NCBI GenBank assembly: GCA_030831475.1
Contig: JAURKY010000007.1
Location: forward strand, 1 to 32,461
DNA length: 32,461 nt
Reading direction: 5' to 3'
Origin: Burkholderiales bacterium
Lineage (GTDB): Bacteria; Pseudomonadota; Gammaproteobacteria; Burkholderiales; Methylophilaceae
Each line of letters opens with the position of its first letter. The stretch's first letter is position 1. A program made the translations under genes and the position numbers. Below are positions 7,557 through 15,583 of this stretch, piece after piece. Below the pieces are notes generated by a model. That model saw nothing but the letters and a program-made list of their open reading frames with translations, made no database searches and was not told the DNA's origin.

Positions 7557-9530
7557 ATGGCTAGACCTAAAAAAAATCCAGAAGATAAAAAACCCAAAAA
7601 AGTTAAAAAGGTAAAAAAATTAAGAGAGTTATATCTTAAAGATGCCGCCAATGACCCTGTAGAGGCAGAGAATAGGCGTGCACAACTTAAAGCTTTAATT
7701 ATCCTTGGCAAAGAGAGAGGTTATTTAACTTATGCTGAAATTAATGACCATCTTCCAGATGAAGTTTCCGACTCTGATCAGGTAGAAAATATTGTAGGCA
7801 TCATTAATGACATGGGCATTAGTGTTTATGAAGAAGCCCCGGATGCTGAATCACTTCTTATGTCAGATGCACCTGCACCTGTAACTGATGAAGAGGCGGC
7901 TGAAGAGGCTGAAGCGGCTCTTGCAACAGTTGATTCTGAATTCGGGCGTACCACTGATCCTGTAAGAATGTATATGCGTGAAATGGGTACGGTTGATCTT
8001 TTAACACGTGATGATGAGATTGAAATTGCTAAACGTATTGAAGATGGCCTCAAGCATATGGTTCAAGCCATTTCAGCTTGCCCGATTATCATTGATGACC
8101 TTATGACTATTAGTGAAAAAGTTAAAAAAGAAGAGATTGGGGTAGATGAATTTGTTGATGGTCTAATCGATGTTGAGGCAGAACAAGAACTTGCTAAAGT
8201 TGAGGCAGCTCTAGAAGAAGTTGATGAACCAGATGAGGATGAGGACGAGGATGAGGATGAGGATTCATCTGATAATGGTAAAGCTTCAGGTATGTCTGCT
8301 GAAGACCTTAAGCATTTAACTGAAGAAGTCCTCTCACGTTTTAACAAAATTAAACGGGCGCATAAAAAATTAGACGATCTTCGTAAACAAAAAAAATGGG
8401 TTGATGATAAAGATTATGCAAAACACCAAGATTTAATCCTCAAAGAACTTTTTAACTTTAGATTCTCGTCTAAGTTTGTTGAAATTCTGTGCGATAAAGT
8501 TAGGGTATTTGTTGCTAAGGTCAGAACACATGAACGTGCCATTATGGACTTTTGTGTTGAGCAGGCAAGAATGCCAAGAACACATTTTATTAAAAGTTTT
8601 CCAGGTAATGAAACTAACCTCAAATGGCTCAAAGAAGAGCTGAAGCTTGATAAAGCTTATATCGAAAATCTCAAAAGACTTAAACACTCTATTTTTGATC
8701 AGCAAAATAAATTGATTGAACTGGAAGAAGAAGCGGGTATTCCGATTAAAAATTTTAAAGAGATCAATCGTCAGATGACTACAGGCGAGGCTCGAGCTCG
8801 ACGAGCAAAACGTGAGATGATTGAGGCTAACTTAAGGCTCGTAATTTCGATAGCAAAAAAATATACCAATCGTGGATTACAATTTTTGGATCTGATTCAA
8901 GAGGGCAATATTGGCTTGATGAAGGCGGTGGATAAGTTTGAATATCGTCGAGGTTATAAATTTTCAACCTATGCAACTTGGTGGATTCGACAAGCGATTA
9001 CTCGCTCTATTGCTGATCAAGCAAGAACTATTCGAATTCCAGTGCATATGATTGAAACCATCAATAAGATGAATCGTATTTCAAGACAAATCTTACAAGC
9101 TACAGGAGAGGAACCCGAGCCAGCAGTACTTGCTGAAAAAATGGGAATGCCAGAGGATAAAATTAGAAAGATTTTAAAAATTTCTAAAGAGCCTATTTCG
9201 ATGGAAACTCCTATTGGCGATGATGAAGATTCACATTTAGGTGATTTCATCGAGGATGTAGGTACGCTTACTCCTGATGATGCTGCCGTGTATACCAGCT
9301 TGAAATCAGTGACCTCTGAAATATTAGAGGGCTTAACACCAAGAGAAGCCAAAGTGCTACGTATGCGATTTGGCATTGAGATGAATACAGACCATACCCT
9401 TGAAGAAGTAGGTAAACAGTTTGATGTGACTCGTGAGCGAATAAGACAAATTGAAGCTAAGGCCTTAAGAAAATTGAGACATCCTACTCGCTCAGAGAGA
9501 CTTAGAAGTTTTTTAGAAAATAAAGATTAA
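7557..9530 (+). CDS. rpoD: RNA polymerase sigma factor RpoD (sigma-70)
   Basis: The housekeeping sigma factor has 657 residues. Region 1.1 lies at about 40-95, region 1.2 at about 135-165 ([16 protein letters not shown]), and a non-conserved insertion carries a run of alternating Glu/Asp ([11 protein letters not shown], about residues 228-238). Regions 2.1-2.4 include [38 protein letters not shown] and [14 protein letters not shown]. Region 3 follows, and region 4 ends with [20 protein letters not shown]. The start is supported by AGAGGA at 7547-7552. The N-terminus is unusually lysine-rich ([17 protein letters not shown]). Together with rpsU and dnaG it completes the macromolecular synthesis operon. 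Confidence 0.98.
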   Translation: MARPKKNPEDKKPKKVKKVKKLRELYLKDAANDPVEAENRRAQLKALIILGKERGYLTYAEINDHLPDEVSDSDQVENIVGIINDMGISVYEEAPDAESLLMSDAPAPVTDEEAAEEAEAALATVDSEFGRTTDPVRMYMREMGTVDLLTRDDEIEIAKRIEDGLKHMVQAISACPIIIDDLMTISEKVKKEEIGVDEFVDGLIDVEAEQELAKVEAALEEVDEPDEDEDEDEDEDSSDNGKASGMSAEDLKHLTEEVLSRFNKIKRAHKKLDDLRKQKKWVDDKDYAKHQDLILKELFNFRFSSKFVEILCDKVRVFVAKVRTHERAIMDFCVEQARMPRTHFIKSFPGNETNLKWLKEELKLDKAYIENLKRLKHSIFDQQNKLIELEEEAGIPIKNFKEINRQMTTGEARARRAKREMIEANLRLVISIAKKYTNRGLQFLDLIQEGNIGLMKAVDKFEYRRGYKFSTYATWWIRQAITRSIADQARTIRIPVHMIETINKMNRISRQILQATGEEPEPAVLAEKMGMPEDKIRKILKISKEPISMETPIGDDEDSHLGDFIEDVGTLTPDDAAVYTSLKSVTSEILEGLTPREAKVLRMRFGIEMNTDHTLEEVGKQFDVTRERIRQIEAKALRKLRHPTRSERLRSFLENKD

Positions 9531-9536
9531 CATCTC

Positions 9537-9613
9537 GGGCCTATAGCTCAGTTGGTTAGAGCAGAGGACTCATAATCCTTTGGTCCCTGGTTCGAGTCCA
9601 GGTGGGCCCACCA
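9537..9613 (+). tRNA. tRNA with CAU anticodon, probably tRNA-Ile2 (lysidine-modified)
   Basis: A full cloverleaf is visible: acceptor GGGCCTA pairs with TGGGCCC, the D arm is GCTC...GAGC, the anticodon arm is GAGGA-CTCATAA-TCCTT, the T arm is CCTGG-TTCGAGT-CCAGG, and CCA is encoded (9611-9613). The anticodon is CAT. The acceptor stem and the CTTTGGTCC variable region look more like the bacterial Ile2 tRNA, whose C34 is changed to lysidine by TilS, than like elongator Met. It is clearly not initiator Met, because it starts with a paired G-C. The location just after rpoD is known from betaproteobacteria. Confidence 0.9.
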
Positions 9614-9642
9614 ATTTAAAACAATAAACTTAAAACGACCTT

Positions 9643-9671
9643 TTGCTGTCCTTTTTATTTTGATGTAATAT
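9643..9671 (+). promoter_or_regulatory. Sigma-70-type promoter for the zinc receptor unit
   Basis: TTGCTG at 9643-9648 and TAATAT at 9666-9671 are spaced by 17 bases. The predicted start falls at about 9678-9679, on the ATG of the next gene, and there is no Shine-Dalgarno sequence, so the message may be leaderless. A loose palindrome around AATATT overlaps the -10 box but is too imperfect to be called a Zur site. Confidence 0.5.
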
Positions 9672-9678
9672 TCACTCG

Positions 9679-9960
9679 ATGTTTAAAAAGAATTTATATT
9701 TATTTTTAATTCTTGTCAGCCTTTTGTTCAATGTGCAGGCCGGCTTTGCTCATGATATAGAGCATCAATACCATGATGTAAATAACGAAGCTTCGCATGA
9801 TTGTGAGGACTGCACTTTAAAACATCAAGTTCTAAAATCTACTTTATTATTTAAAGCTTCAAAATTTCATTTAGCTAATGAAGATAAGTTTTTTGATAAT
9901 TATCAATTAAAAAATCTTTTTTCATTAAGCTTTGTTTCCTATCAGTCTCAAGCCCCTTGA
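9679..9960 (+). CDS. Small secreted His/Cys-rich protein upstream of a ZnuD-like receptor
   Basis: The 93-residue product has a signal peptide (KK then a hydrophobic LYLFLILVSLLFNVQAGFA, likely cut after residue 24). A short metal-ligand cluster follows: HDIEHQYHD, then HDCEDC and KHQ. The C-terminal half has no recognised domain. His/Cys-rich small exported proteins are often found beside zinc TonB receptors, so a periplasmic or surface zinc-binding role is inferred, not shown. It is followed after 51 bases by the receptor gene, probably in one transcript. No Shine-Dalgarno sequence precedes the start. Confidence 0.7.
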   Translation: MFKKNLYLFLILVSLLFNVQAGFAHDIEHQYHDVNNEASHDCEDCTLKHQVLKSTLLFKASKFHLANEDKFFDNYQLKNLFSLSFVSYQSQAP

Positions 9961-10011
9961 TAAATCCTAAAAATTTTTAATTAACTTTATTAATTTTTTT
10001 AGGAGAATGGT

Positions 10012-12090
10012 ATGCGTAAAATTATTACGCTGTGCCTCATAATAGCGTCTTATTATTTGCACGCTAATGAAGAAGTGCAACTTAGGTTAAAAGAGGTTCC
10101 CATCACTGCAAATCCGTTAATGTTGTCGAGTGATGAAATGGTGAATCCTATTCAAATCATCAATGGTGAAGATTTAATGAATTTAAAAAATTCATCATTG
10201 GGAAATACATTAAAAAAAATACCCGGAATAACAAATAGTTCTTGGGGAGACAGCGTTGGTAGGCCAGTGATTCGGGGTATGGATAATAATCGAATCCAAT
10301 TACTTAACAATGGGATGGAAATCAATGATGTTTCGGCAATGTCAGGTGACCACAATGTACCTATAGATACCTTATCAGCTGAACAAATTGAGGTAATTCG
10401 TGGCCCAGCTTCAATTATCTATGGCGGCGGTGCTACTGGTGGGGTTATTAATATAATCGATAATCGAATTCACCCAGAATTTATTGAAGGAATATTTGGA
10501 AAATATGATGTTGGTTATGGTGGTGCAAATAATGAGTCCTCAGGTTCAGTCTTAATTGATTATGGGGCCAATAATTTTATGTTCCATATCGACGGGTATA
10601 AAAGGGATAGCAAAAATTTAAAAATACCAGGCTACTCTGTTTCTAAAAGATTGAATCAATCTGAGGGTTTAGCCCGAGATGCCAATGGAAAAGATAAACT
10701 AAATAATTCTTACATTGAGTCGGAGGGAGGCTCTTTTGGATTGACGCACATAGATGATGATGGTTATTTAGGCTTTGCAATTTCTAATCATCAGAATGAA
10801 TATGGTAATCCAATTGAAGATGGTGCTAAATTTGATATGGAAATAGACCGTTATGATTTAGCTTATGAGTCTAAAACCCTTTTTGATTTTGTCGATAAAT
10901 TTAAATTCAAATTTGGGTATAGCGACTATGAACATCAAGAAATTGAACCACAAGGTGATATAGGTTCTGAGTTTCTTAAAGAAACTTTTGAGGGAAAATT
11001 TGAATTTATTCATTCATGGTTTAATTCACCCGGTGTTTTTGGTGTTGATATGGGTAAGCATCAATTTTCTAAAAGCCAAGGAGACCCTTTTATTGCAAAT
11101 AATCATGCAAAAAAAATATCGTTATATTTTTTAGAAGAATTTAATTTATTAAATCAAAAATTCTCTGTTGGTTTTAGGCAAGGTTATGACAGGCTTGATG
11201 CTAATAGTTTTATTAGTGATGATGGCTGCTCCGTTGCTTATTCTTCAACAACGGATTGTGCTGCATCGGGGGGTACTGAGCTATCTACAAGTTTTAATAA
11301 ATCAAAAGAAGAGTTTCATACTTCAAATATTTCTATCGGCACAACTATCCCGATTAATAGTTCTTGGTCATGGGGAATCAATGTCAATCACACTCAAAGA
11401 GCTCCCGCATACAATGAGCTGTATGCATATGGACATCATCATGCTACTGAAACAATTGAGCAAGGCAATCGCAACCTTGAAAAAGAGAAATCCTATGGAC
11501 TAGATACTCAATTAAAATTTAAAGAACAGAATTTTAATTTTTCATTTGGCCCCTATTACTCAAGATTCGAGGACTATATAGCTTTATTTAATTCTGGAAC
11601 AACTCAAAATCATCTGCATGAGGGGGAGGAAGATAGTGAAGCCTTACCTGTATATCAATATCAAAATATTCCTGCTGAGTTCTATGGCTTTGAAATAAGT
11701 AGCACTTTAAATTTTAATGACAATTATGAAGCTAAATTTTGGAGCGATTATGTTCGAGCAAAAAATCGAGACGGAGGTAATTTACCCAGAATTCCACCCT
11801 TTAGAATCGGTGGTAGTTTAAGTTATGAGTTTAATCTTTTGAGTACATCTTTTGATGTTATGCATGTCTTTAATCAATCTGATATTGAAAGCAATGAGCT
11901 TAAAACTGATGGCTATACGGATTTGAGTTTTAACATGAGTTATAAGTTACCCATTGAATCAAAAGTCAGTTTATATCTGAAAGGAACTAACTTGTTGGAT
12001 GAGGAGCAAAGAGACCACACATCTTTTTTAAAGGATAAAACCTTAATGGGTGAAAGGGCTATAACTTTTGGATTGTCAGGTCATTTTTAA
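10012..12090 (+). CDS. TonB-dependent outer-membrane receptor, ZnuD-like (probable zinc uptake)
   Basis: The 692-residue protein has a signal peptide (cut near HA-NEE, residue 19), an N-terminal plug with RPVIRGMDNNRIQLL, SAMSGDHNVPID and IEVIRGPASIIYGGGATGGVINI, and a 22-strand-type barrel ending in the expected terminal Phe (GLSGHF). Two features fit ZnuD zinc receptors: a loop with a Cys pair (DDGCSVAYSSTTDCAASGG) and two His-rich loops (GHHHATETIEQGN and HLHEGEED). A strong AGGAGA site precedes the ATG. The upstream small His-rich gene supports a metal role. Substrate is by similarity; copper or another metal is possible. Confidence 0.85.
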   Translation: MRKIITLCLIIASYYLHANEEVQLRLKEVPITANPLMLSSDEMVNPIQIINGEDLMNLKNSSLGNTLKKIPGITNSSWGDSVGRPVIRGMDNNRIQLLNNGMEINDVSAMSGDHNVPIDTLSAEQIEVIRGPASIIYGGGATGGVINIIDNRIHPEFIEGIFGKYDVGYGGANNESSGSVLIDYGANNFMFHIDGYKRDSKNLKIPGYSVSKRLNQSEGLARDANGKDKLNNSYIESEGGSFGLTHIDDDGYLGFAISNHQNEYGNPIEDGAKFDMEIDRYDLAYESKTLFDFVDKFKFKFGYSDYEHQEIEPQGDIGSEFLKETFEGKFEFIHSWFNSPGVFGVDMGKHQFSKSQGDPFIANNHAKKISLYFLEEFNLLNQKFSVGFRQGYDRLDANSFISDDGCSVAYSSTTDCAASGGTELSTSFNKSKEEFHTSNISIGTTIPINSSWSWGINVNHTQRAPAYNELYAYGHHHATETIEQGNRNLEKEKSYGLDTQLKFKEQNFNFSFGPYYSRFEDYIALFNSGTTQNHLHEGEEDSEALPVYQYQNIPAEFYGFEISSTLNFNDNYEAKFWSDYVRAKNRDGGNLPRIPPFRIGGSLSYEFNLLSTSFDVMHVFNQSDIESNELKTDGYTDLSFNMSYKLPIESKVSLYLKGTNLLDEEQRDHTSFLKDKTLMGERAITFGLSGHF

Positions 12091-12102
12091 TTATGATACA
12101 TA

Positions 12103-12130
12103 TTGATTTATTTAATACTAATGATATTAT
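12103..12130 (+). promoter_or_regulatory. Promoter for small lipoprotein at 12169
   Basis: TTGATT at 12103-12108 and TATTAT at 12125-12130 are 16 bases apart, with a predicted start near 12137. It lies just past the end of the receptor gene, so the lipoprotein can be expressed by itself. A weak CCC/GGG hairpin with a T run (12138-12154) lies at the predicted start and may terminate read-through from the receptor gene. Confidence 0.5.
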
Positions 12131-12168
12131 TCTTGCGCCCAATTTCGGGTTTTTTCTAAAGGTAACTT

Positions 12169-12363
12169 ATGTACAAAGTTATTGTTTTAATGCTTTGTTC
12201 TTTTTTGGTTTTAGGATGCAATAATCAAGCTACTACCTCAGCTGATACCACAAAAAATGATTCAAAACCTTTTCATCCAACAGATAGTCTTTTAATTGGA
12301 GGAAATGGTGGTTTCAATCCCAGTGGCAAGGATGGTGGTGCGGATTTGGGTGACATAAACTAA
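12169..12363 (+). CDS. Small lipoprotein with GGNGGFNP C-terminal motif (copy 1)
   Basis: This 64-residue protein has a clear lipoprotein signal with the lipobox LVLG-C17 and Asn at +2, which in gammaproteobacterial rules favours outer-membrane sorting. A short polar linker follows, and then a C-terminal segment PFHPTDSLLIGGNGGFNP...GKDGGADLGDIN. The last 30 residues are nearly the same as those of the lipoprotein at 17174, while the linkers differ. The family is not one I recognise. It has its own promoter and a terminator directly after the stop, so it is monocistronic and could be well expressed. Confidence 0.85.
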   Translation: MYKVIVLMLCSFLVLGCNNQATTSADTTKNDSKPFHPTDSLLIGGNGGFNPSGKDGGADLGDIN

Positions 12364-12369
12364 AAAGTA

Positions 12370-12400
12370 AATCTCCCTAAAGAAATTTGGGGAGATTTTT
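12370..12400 (+). terminator. Rho-independent terminator after the lipoprotein
   Basis: The stem AATCTCCC / GGGAGATT has a 12-base loop and is followed by T residues. It starts six bases after the lipoprotein stop codon. Confidence 0.85.
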
Positions 12401-12443
12401 ATGAAAAAAATAGAATCCATTTATTTTAAAAATAAAAAATAAC

Positions 12444-12965
12444 ATGAAAAATAATATGAACACTCTCCCTAGAATGATTTTTTTAACACGCTGGCTTCAA
12501 GCGCCTTTATATATTGGTTTAATTCTTGCTCAAGCTGTTTATGTATGGCAATTTTGGGAAGAGCTTATACATCTAATTAAAGAGGTTTCTTTAAATACAA
12601 TTACTGAAACTAATATCATGTTAATGATTCTTGGTTTAATTGATGTAGTTATGATTTCAAATTTATTAATCATGGTTATTCTTGGAGGTTGGGAAACATT
12701 TGTATCGAGATTAAAACTTGAGGGCCATCCTGATGAGCCAGAGTGGTTATCATCTGTTAATGCAAGCGTTCTCAAAGTTAAGCTTGCAACTGCTATAGTT
12801 GGAATATCCTCCATACACCTTTTAAAAACTTTTATAAATGCTAGTCAGCTAGAGGATAGTGTTATATTTTGGCAAACTATTATTCATATAACATTTCTAT
12901 TATCTGCTATTGCAATAGCTTATACAGAAAAAATTGTAATAGATGTACATAAAAAACATTTATAA
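12444..12965 (+). CDS. UPF0114 family inner-membrane protein (YqhA-like)
   Basis: The 173-residue protein has four hydrophobic segments (about 14-32, 50-80, 108-128, 142-160). It shows family features: RWLQAPLYIGLILAQAVY near the start, the VMISNLLIMVILGGWETFVS segment, then DEPEWL and KVKLATAIVGISSIHLLKTF. Members are conserved but of unknown function. The start could also be the second Met, four residues in; neither has a clear ribosome binding site. It lies 30 bases upstream of htpX in the same direction, suggesting a shared transcript. Confidence 0.85.
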   Translation: MKNNMNTLPRMIFLTRWLQAPLYIGLILAQAVYVWQFWEELIHLIKEVSLNTITETNIMLMILGLIDVVMISNLLIMVILGGWETFVSRLKLEGHPDEPEWLSSVNASVLKVKLATAIVGISSIHLLKTFINASQLEDSVIFWQTIIHITFLLSAIAIAYTEKIVIDVHKKHL

Positions 12966-12995
12966 ACCCTATATATTTTTTGTCGGAGAAATAAA

Positions 12996-13871
12996 ATGTC
13001 CAGAATTTTTTATTTTCTTTTAACCAACCTAGCCATCGTCTTAGTGCTATCAATTACCATGAGTATTTTTGGTATTGGCGGTTACCTAGATGCCAACGGA
13101 ATAAACTATCAGGGCCTTTTGGTATTTACCGCTTGTTTTGGTTTTGGAGGCGCATTTATTTCTCTTGCATTATCCAAATGGACAGCAAAAAAAATGTCTG
13201 GCGCCCAAGTAATTATTAACCCTAATAGTGCCCAAGAAAGATGGCTTTTAGACATTGTTGCTCATCAAGCACAACAGGCAAATATTGGTATGCCTGAAGT
13301 GGCAATTTTTCCATCAAGTCAACTCAATGCTTTTGCAACCGGTATGAGTAAAAATAGCTCTTTGGTAGCTGTGTCTCAAGGCTTATTAAATAATATGACG
13401 CGAGAAGAAGCTGAGGCCGTTCTAGCCCATGAAGTTTCTCATATTGCTAATGGTGATATGGTGACGCTTACCCTTATTCAAGGTGTCGTGAATACCTTTG
13501 TGATGTTTTTATCAAGAGTCATTGGTTACACGGTTGATAAAGTTGTGTTTAAAACTCGCAATGGAGTAGGACCTGGTTTTTACATTACGATGATTTTTGC
13601 AGAAATTATTTTAGGAATTCTAGCTTCAATTATTGTAATGTGGTTTTCAAGGCAAAGAGAGTTCCGAGCTGATTTTGGAGGAGCAAAATTATCAAGTAAG
13701 GAAAAAATGATTAGTGCCCTAGAAAAATTAAAGAGCTATTATCAGCCATCAGACTTGCCAAAACAAATGGCAGCATTTGGTGTGTCAGGTAATAAGAATT
13801 CTGGATTAATGGATTTATTTTCTAGCCATCCACCATTAGATAAGCGAATAGAGTATTTAAAAAATCTCTAA
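12996..13871 (+). CDS. htpX: Membrane-bound zinc metalloprotease HtpX
   Basis: HtpX is an inner-membrane M48 protease that removes damaged membrane proteins under heat or envelope stress, alongside FtsH. The 291 residues include two N-terminal membrane helices (4-24, 38-60), the zinc motif HEVSH (H145, E146, H149), and a third ligand E222 in REFRADFGGA after two further hydrophobic stretches. The C-terminal LFSSHPPLDKRIEYL is typical. CGGAGAAA precedes the ATG. The 3' end overlaps the convergent marC-like gene by 15 bases. Confidence 0.96.
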   Translation: MSRIFYFLLTNLAIVLVLSITMSIFGIGGYLDANGINYQGLLVFTACFGFGGAFISLALSKWTAKKMSGAQVIINPNSAQERWLLDIVAHQAQQANIGMPEVAIFPSSQLNAFATGMSKNSSLVAVSQGLLNNMTREEAEAVLAHEVSHIANGDMVTLTLIQGVVNTFVMFLSRVIGYTVDKVVFKTRNGVGPGFYITMIFAEIILGILASIIVMWFSRQREFRADFGGAKLSSKEKMISALEKLKSYYQPSDLPKQMAAFGVSGNKNSGLMDLFSSHPPLDKRIEYLKNL

Positions 13872-14465
13872 GACTGCTTTGGTAATAATTTCTATAGCTA
13901 ATGCTCCAAGGATTAGGCCCATTATTCGTGTAATTACTTTTGCACCTATTGGGCCGATTTTTTTTGATACAACATCAGCATAATTAAATAGTGACCAGAT
14001 TAGAAAAGATACAATAGCAACTGGAATGACTAATAAAGTTTGATTAAGAAGTCCCGGATTAGAACTGGAGGCAATAATGACATTACTTATTGCCCCAGGA
14101 CCGGCAAGTAATGGTATACCTAGTGGTACATAAGCTATTAAATCAACTTCACTATCGATTGTATCTTCCAGTTTTTTTTGGTCACGACCTTGCATCATGT
14201 CGATACCCATTATTAGCAACAATAAGCCACCACAAATTTTAAAGCTTACTAAACTGATACCAAAAAAATCAAGAATTGACTGACCTAGAAAAATGGAGAG
14301 TACTAAAACAAAAAAAACAGTAAGTGATACATTTTTTGCAATTTTGGACTCATCAACTTTTTTATTTTGTTTAAAAGCTAAATACAAAGGTAAAGCAATT
14401 AATGGGTCAACAATTGCAATAAGCGCTGTTGTTTGTTTGATGATTAATGTTAATTCTGGAAACAT
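13857..14465 (-). CDS. MarC family integral membrane protein
   Basis: The 202-residue protein has six hydrophobic segments and the MarC/UPF0056 landmarks IVDPLIALPLYLAF near the N-terminus, SFKICGGLLLLIMGIDMM in the middle, LIAYVPLGIPLLAGPGAISNVI and a final RIMGLILGALAIEII. The family was once linked to antibiotic resistance, but this was not upheld and the transport role is unknown. The coding region overlaps the htpX 3' end by 15 bases on the opposite strand. The upstream side (14466-14614) is a non-coding stretch. Confidence 0.88.
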   Translation of the reverse strand: MFPELTLIIKQTTALIAIVDPLIALPLYLAFKQNKKVDESKIAKNVSLTVFFVLVLSIFLGQSILDFFGISLVSFKICGGLLLLIMGIDMMQGRDQKKLEDTIDSEVDLIAYVPLGIPLLAGPGAISNVIIASSSNPGLLNQTLLVIPVAIVSFLIWSLFNYADVVSKKIGPIGAKVITRIMGLILGALAIEIITKAVLEIF

Positions 14466-14614
14466 GATTAATTTTAAATTAGTTTTATAGGATAGGAAAT
14501 CTCTGCCTTTCTGAATTTTTCATAACTTTGAAAAAATATTTGTTGCTTTTTTAAATAATTAAGAGCAAATTATGCATCGTAGTACATCGTACTACTTTTA
14601 TTAATTTAGGAGAT
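14466..14614. other. Intergenic region with divergent signals
   Basis: These 149 bases lie between the marC-like start and a microgene. They are AT-rich, and the only clear structure is the inverted repeat at 14579-14595. Possible -35/-10 elements for the microgene (TTGTTG near 14541, AAATTAT near 14566) are weak. Confidence 0.4.
14579..14595. repeat. Perfect 7-bp inverted repeat upstream of the microgene
   Basis: GTAGTAC and GTACTAC flank an ATC spacer. It is followed by TTTTATT. It could be an operator or a short leader hairpin, since the microgene start is 20 bases downstream. Confidence 0.6.
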
Positions 14615-14674
14615 ATGATGGCTGATAAAAGTCAAAAGAAAAAAGAAACAAAAGGTAAACCAAAGAAGAAGTAA
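14615..14674 (+). CDS. Possible 19-residue Lys-rich microprotein
   Basis: The frame ATGATGGCTGAT... encodes MMADKSQKKKETKGKPKKK, with 9 Lys in 19 residues. It is preceded by an almost ideal TTAGGAGAT ribosome binding site (14605-14613), stronger than that of most genes here, and followed by a long hairpin at 14701-14728. These flanks are the argument for translation. The peptide is too short for family assignment and could instead be a leader peptide or a chance frame. The start may be either Met. Confidence 0.45.
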   Translation: MMADKSQKKKETKGKPKKK

Positions 14675-14700
14675 TCTTTTGTAACCTTGAGCTTTAATTA

Positions 14701-14728
14701 GGGCGGGCTTTCTTATGAAAGCCCACCC
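14701..14728. terminator. Strong hairpin after the microgene
   Basis: GGGCTTTC / GAAAGCCC with a TTAT loop (14705-14724) is extended by GGG/CCC across a C-A mismatch (14701-14728). There is no T run directly after it on either strand, so it is a stable RNA end or weak terminator, or a recombination relic. Confidence 0.5.
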
Positions 14729-14823
14729 TAAATCTCCTAAGTAACATTAAATCAATAAAATTAATATTCACCTTTACTTTTTATCTGCTTAAATAAAAGA
14801 AATCTATTAACTTGTTAGAAATT

Positions 14824-15504
14824 ATGTTTTATCGATTAAGTAGGTTAATTTTCCTGATTTTTCTTGGACTATTCACCATTTATCTATTTTATCTTTTGAC
14901 AATTATTTATAAGATTTATCAGTTTAGAGATATAAATCCTATGTATACCAGTCTGATGGAATATCAAATTGGTGAGCAAGCCAAAGATATCCAACTTACA
15001 TGGACCCCATATAAATCCATATCTAATGATCTTAAAAGAGCTGTAATAGCAGCAGAAGATGATAAATTTATTCAGCACCAAGGTTATGATTGGGAAAGTA
15101 TTGAGAATGCAATCTACAAAAATTTAAAACAAAAAAAGAAAGTGGGCGGGTCAACCATTTCTCAACAACTAGCTAAAAATTTATTTTTAAACTCAGAAAA
15201 GAAAATTTCAAGAAAACTAAATGAATTTGTCATAACTTTTTTTATTGAAATGATTCTATCTAAAAAGAGGATTTTAGAGATTTATCTAAATGTGATTGAG
15301 TGGGGCAATAAAACATATGGTGTGCACGCTGCATCAAAAAAATATTTTTCTATTAAACCCTATGAGTTAAATGCTTTGCAGTCTGCTAAATTAGCATCGA
15401 TGATTAATAATCCAAAATATTTCGATAAGAATTTTAATGAACCCTATTTGGTTAAAAAAACGTTTGTGATTTTGAATAGGATGGATTACTCAATAGCCCC
15501 TTAA
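14824..15504 (+). CDS. mtgA: Monofunctional peptidoglycan glycosyltransferase
   Basis: MtgA polymerises lipid II into glycan strands at the inner membrane. The frame opens at TTG 14812, but ATG 14824 is chosen, giving 226 residues. One N-terminal membrane helix (about 6-29) is followed by the GT51 domain. Its motifs are AVIAAEDDKFIQHQG, where E78 is the likely catalytic acid, GGSTISQQLAKNLFL, and KKRILEIYLNVIEWGNKTYGVHAASKKYF. There is no transpeptidase domain, which matches MtgA. The protein is slightly shorter than E. coli MtgA (242). No Shine-Dalgarno sequence is seen. Confidence 0.93.
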   Translation: MFYRLSRLIFLIFLGLFTIYLFYLLTIIYKIYQFRDINPMYTSLMEYQIGEQAKDIQLTWTPYKSISNDLKRAVIAAEDDKFIQHQGYDWESIENAIYKNLKQKKKVGGSTISQQLAKNLFLNSEKKISRKLNEFVITFFIEMILSKKRILEIYLNVIEWGNKTYGVHAASKKYFSIKPYELNALQSAKLASMINNPKYFDKNFNEPYLVKKTFVILNRMDYSIAP

Positions 15505-15510
15505 AAAAGT

Positions 15511-15532
15511 ATTTGTATTTTTATATACAAAT
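15511..15532. promoter_or_regulatory. Perfect 8-bp inverted repeat overlapping a promoter (operator candidate)
   Basis: ATTTGTAT and ATACAAAT flank a six-base TTTTAT spacer. The left arm covers the -35 box of the lipoprotein promoter and the right arm ends two bases before the -10 box. This is the layout of a repressor operator; the regulator is unknown. Confidence 0.6.
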
Positions 15533-15540
15533 GATATGAT
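15513..15540 (+). promoter_or_regulatory. Promoter for small lipoprotein at 15584
   Basis: TTGTAT at 15513-15518 and TATGAT at 15535-15540 are 16 bases apart. The predicted start near 15547 falls inside an 8-bp direct repeat TCGAATTC (15545-15552 and 15557-15564). Confidence 0.65.
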
Positions 15541-15583
15541 GCGCTCGAATTCAACTTCGAATTCTTTATTTTAAGGGAAAATC

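Noticed and set aside
9017-9376. 119-codon antisense frame in rpoD
   Set aside because: Shadow of a highly conserved part of rpoD; composition is Ser/Ile-rich and unlike a real protein.
9537-9613. tRNA as an integration site
   Set aside because: No repeat of the tRNA 3' end and no integrase or island-like genes follow downstream.
9660-9677. Zur box before the zinc receptor unit
   Set aside because: The sequence around GTAATATTCAC is only partly palindromic and does not match a Zur site well enough.
12960-12995. Sigma-32 promoter for htpX
   Set aside because: CCCTATATA resembles a sigma-32 -10 box, but no CTTGAA-like -35 element occurs at the right distance.
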